This document shows positions 62,556 to 64,000 of a DNA stretch of 64,000 nt, piece by piece. This DNA comes from Salipiger profundus (GTDB lineage Bacteria; Pseudomonadota; Alphaproteobacteria; Rhodobacterales; Rhodobacteraceae). The position numbers and the translations under genes are program-made. The stretch is from assembly GCF_001969385.1 (NCBI RefSeq), contig NZ_CP014803.1, positions 47,412 to 111,411 of the forward strand, read 5' to 3'. Within the stretch, counting starts at the first letter, position 1; the number at the start of each line of letters is the position of its first letter. The notes under the pieces are model-generated. The model was not told the origin of the DNA and searched no databases. It saw nothing but the letters and a program-made list of their open reading frames with translations.

Positions 62556-62966
62556 CCACCTTCATACGTGGCCGCACGCTCACATTACGAAACTATACCA
62601 ATGTGTCAATGCTATATGTTTGGTCTTCAACTATACGCGGCCTCGTATTCCGCTTCTGGCCGAGCACCGCAGGTGCGAGGCCCCGCCCGAAGGGCCAAAA
62701 AGTCGCCCCCTTCTCCGTCCGCACTCCGTCCGATCTTCCCAATGCCCGCGCCCGAGGTTCCGTCCAAACACGCATGTGTTCGGACGGAAGCGAGGGGCGG
62801 CGCATCTCTTCTCCGACGGGGCTGACGGACAGGGTCAAGGGAGGCCAGATTTGGCCCGCCAAATCTCTGCCGGAAAAACCGGCGGGCTTCAGCCCGACTG
62901 TTATTCCGGATGGCCCCCTTGGGGCTGGCCGGCAGTCCTGTTCCAGCGGCTGTCTTTGATCTCCAG

Positions 62967-62995
62967 CAGGACCGCTTGCGGTCCTGGCTTTTACC
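62967..62995 (+). terminator. terminator-like hairpin in the backbone
   Basis: Perfect 9-bp stem CAGGACCGC / GCGGTCCTG with a 2-base loop, followed by GCTTTTA. The T-run is short. Confidence 0.4.
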
Positions 62996-63058
62996 CAGAG
63001 ACACCGGCCGCAGGCAGGGGTCTCTGGGTCTGGCGCAGCCTTCCCTGAAGCAGGGAAA

Positions 63059-63078
63059 GGGCCGCCTCACGGCGGCCC
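63059..63078 (-). terminator. hairpin after the small DUF736-like gene
   Basis: Perfect 8-bp stem GGGCCGCC / GGCGGCCC with a 4-base loop; on the minus strand it is followed by TTTCCC. It lies about 15 bases beyond the stop of the gene at 63094. Confidence 0.5.
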
Positions 63079-63093
63079 ATCCTCGTGAGAGGA

Positions 63094-63300
63094 TTACTCC
63101 TGTGGTTCCTTCGCGCTCGGCGGGAACATCACCAGCTCCTGGACTGCGACCGGGAAGTCGAGCTTGAGGCTGAAGAACTCCGAGCCGTCCCCGTTGCGGG
63201 TGTTGCGGAACATCGCGCCGACGCGCTGGAACCGGGTGCGTTCATTGCCGTCGTTGTCGGTGAACTTGACGGGAACGGTGGCGACGTAGTGGTTGGTCAT
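63094..63300 (-). CDS. small DUF736-like plasmid protein
   Basis: A 68-aa protein: VGAMFRNTRNGDGSEFFSLKLDFPV resembles the G-x-W-K-K...Y-L-S-L pattern of DUF736 proteins and the pseudogene at 5136. Start ATG at 63300 with AAGGAG eight bases upstream. No function is known; such genes are common near plasmid transfer or maintenance loci. Confidence 0.6.
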   Translation of the reverse strand: MTNHYVATVPVKFTDNDGNERTRFQRVGAMFRNTRNGDGSEFFSLKLDFPVAVQELVMFPPSAKEPQE

Positions 63301-63722
63301 TTGGGTCTCTCCTTTTTGCGATGGGGATCGACCGGCACGGGGGACAAGGGGCGGCCGCAAATGCAAATGCGGAGGGTCCGCGCGCCCCGCGCGTGGAAAC
63401 CGTATTTGTGTTTGCCGGAGCGAAGCGGAGGGCACGGACGGCCCGACCCCGTGCGATCCACATCTGTGAGCAAAAAAGAGAGACCCGGGTGAGCGGCCCT
63501 GATCTTAACGCCATCGATCCCGCTCAGTTGCCAAGACCGGAGCAGGATAGACCACCCCGGTTTGAGCCATTGGCACGATGATCGACCCACCCGGCGAATC
63601 GGCACAGCAGGTGTCAGCTTCGATGACTTCGCAGCGCCGCGGCCATGAGCGCGACCAGTCCCGCGAGCAGGGTGTGACCGGTCACCGGATGTTGTTGAGC
63701 GAAGGAGACGAAAGCTTTGCGT
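63301..63722. other. intergenic region, no gene recognised
   Basis: Contains the ribosome site of the small DUF736-like gene. Other open frames here have no family resemblance and unusual composition. Confidence 0.4.
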
Positions 63723-63998
63723 TCAGGAACCGATACCTTCAAAGATGGCACGCGTCTCTTCCAACCGGTCCAGCGAAGCGCCAATGTGATCGCGCCAGCG
63801 CGGCCCGACGTCCATCGCAGTGGTGTAAGCTTCAGACAGATCATCAGGACGATCCTCTGCCAGCACCTTGACGAGAAATGCCGCCTGCTCCCGGTCCTTC
63901 GCCGATTTGAGGCTCCCTGCCCCGTCACGGCGCCGGTCGGCAATGATCAGCTTGTGGATCGCATAACGTTCCGGGCGCGGGACCTGGACCAGAACGCC
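63723..63998 (-). CDS. C-terminal part of a GSU2403-family nucleotidyltransferase-fold protein (partial)
   Basis: The frame enters from beyond the right edge and encodes GVLVQVPRPERYAIHKLIIADRRRDG, SLKSAKDREQAAFLVKVLAEDRPDDLSEAY and GPRWRDHIGASLDRLEETRAIFEGIGS, then stops. RYAIHKLI and the helical AKDxEQAxxLxxxLAEDRPDDL pattern match the tail of GSU2403-type nucleotidyltransferases, which are of unknown role and frequent on plasmids and near toxin-antitoxin loci. The catalytic part lies outside the window. Confidence 0.6.
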   Translation of the reverse strand, partial: GVLVQVPRPERYAIHKLIIADRRRDGAGSLKSAKDREQAAFLVKVLAEDRPDDLSEAYTTAMDVGPRWRDHIGASLDRLEETRAIFEGIGS

Positions 63999-64000
63999 GG

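Larger units (their letters stand above)
62559..63093. other. non-coding backbone with a hairpin series
   Basis: No gene is recognised. From 62847 on it holds at least six hairpins in about 230 bases: 62847-62866 (8-bp stem), 62883-62896 (6 bp), 62906-62932 (imperfect), 62967-62986 (9 bp, 2-base loop), 62994-63028 (9 bp), 63041-63057 (6 bp) and 63059-63078 (8 bp). Confidence 0.6.

Noticed and set aside
62442..62825. The full 127-codon frame as a gene.
   Set aside because: Only the first 38 codons look like a protein family; the rest is low-quality, Pro/Arg/Ser-rich sequence in backbone DNA.
1..64000. tRNA, rRNA genes or a CRISPR array.
   Set aside because: None was seen on reading either strand; repeats found are transposon ends, hairpins and operator sites.

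Overview
The window looks like part of a catabolic megaplasmid of an alphaproteobacterium of the Rhodobacteraceae (Roseobacter/Paracoccus) type. It carries a repABC replication and partition cassette, a pcaDCHGB operon beside a LysR gene, a TAXI-type TRAP transporter, and GC-rich codon use. These family matches were made by eye from protein motifs; no database search was run.

Layout. 1-9 kb is plasmid backbone: a tyrosine recombinase cut by the window edge, repC, a predicted counter-transcribed RNA, repB, repA, two parS-like palindromes (one inside repB), decayed backbone genes (a DUF736-like pseudogene and a ParB N-terminal fragment), a second tyrosine recombinase and a divergent plasmid HTH protein. 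9-17 kb holds redox and stress genes: a luciferase-like oxidoreductase, MDR, SDR and NmrA-type reductases, an HxlR regulator, a Bcr/CflA exporter, a Cys-rich HTH regulator divergent from a superoxide dismutase, and a HAD hydrolase. 17-25 kb is a complete protocatechuate 3,4-cleavage branch (pcaBGHCD with pcaQ, then pcaFJI with an IclR regulator). 25-31 kb encodes an aldehyde dehydrogenase, a NadC homologue, a benzoylformate-decarboxylase-like ThDP enzyme and a D-2-hydroxyacid dehydrogenase. 31-46 kb is a phthalate-type cluster: a MarR regulator, TRAP binding protein and permease, Rieske oxygenase, FMN alpha-hydroxyacid oxidase, PDR-type reductase, dihydrodiol dehydrogenase, 4,5-dihydroxyphthalate decarboxylase, an EamA carrier, a second MarR, then a Rieske ferredoxin / small protein / amidohydrolase unit and a universal stress protein.

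48.8-59.5 kb is a transposon-remodelled block. Two identical 3506-bp TniA-TniB-TniQ elements lie in direct orientation on either side of a secreted esterase gene, an IS5-type element and two IS110-type transposase tails. A 207-bp tandem copy of the element's right end follows. The insertions truncate a 3-hydroxyacyl-CoA dehydrogenase gene, and the block ends at a truncated LysR gene. 59.8-62.6 kb holds an IclR regulator, a flavoprotein aromatic hydroxylase and the first codons of a class II aldolase gene that breaks off into plasmid backbone. 62.8-64 kb has a dense series of hairpins, a small DUF736-like protein and the end of a nucleotidyltransferase-fold gene.

How it works together. Phthalate would be imported by the TRAP system, dihydroxylated by the Rieske oxygenase and its reductase, rearomatised, decarboxylated to protocatechuate and fed through pca to 3-oxoadipate, succinyl-CoA and acetyl-CoA. 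The main new observation is a recurring palindrome, TTAG-N4-CTAA, identical in form to the SlyA/MarR operator. It lies in the promoters of many separate transcription units of this region, including the esterase gene now isolated between transposons. This points to one MarR-type regulon covering uptake, ring attack, side-chain processing and a possible ester-hydrolysis step.
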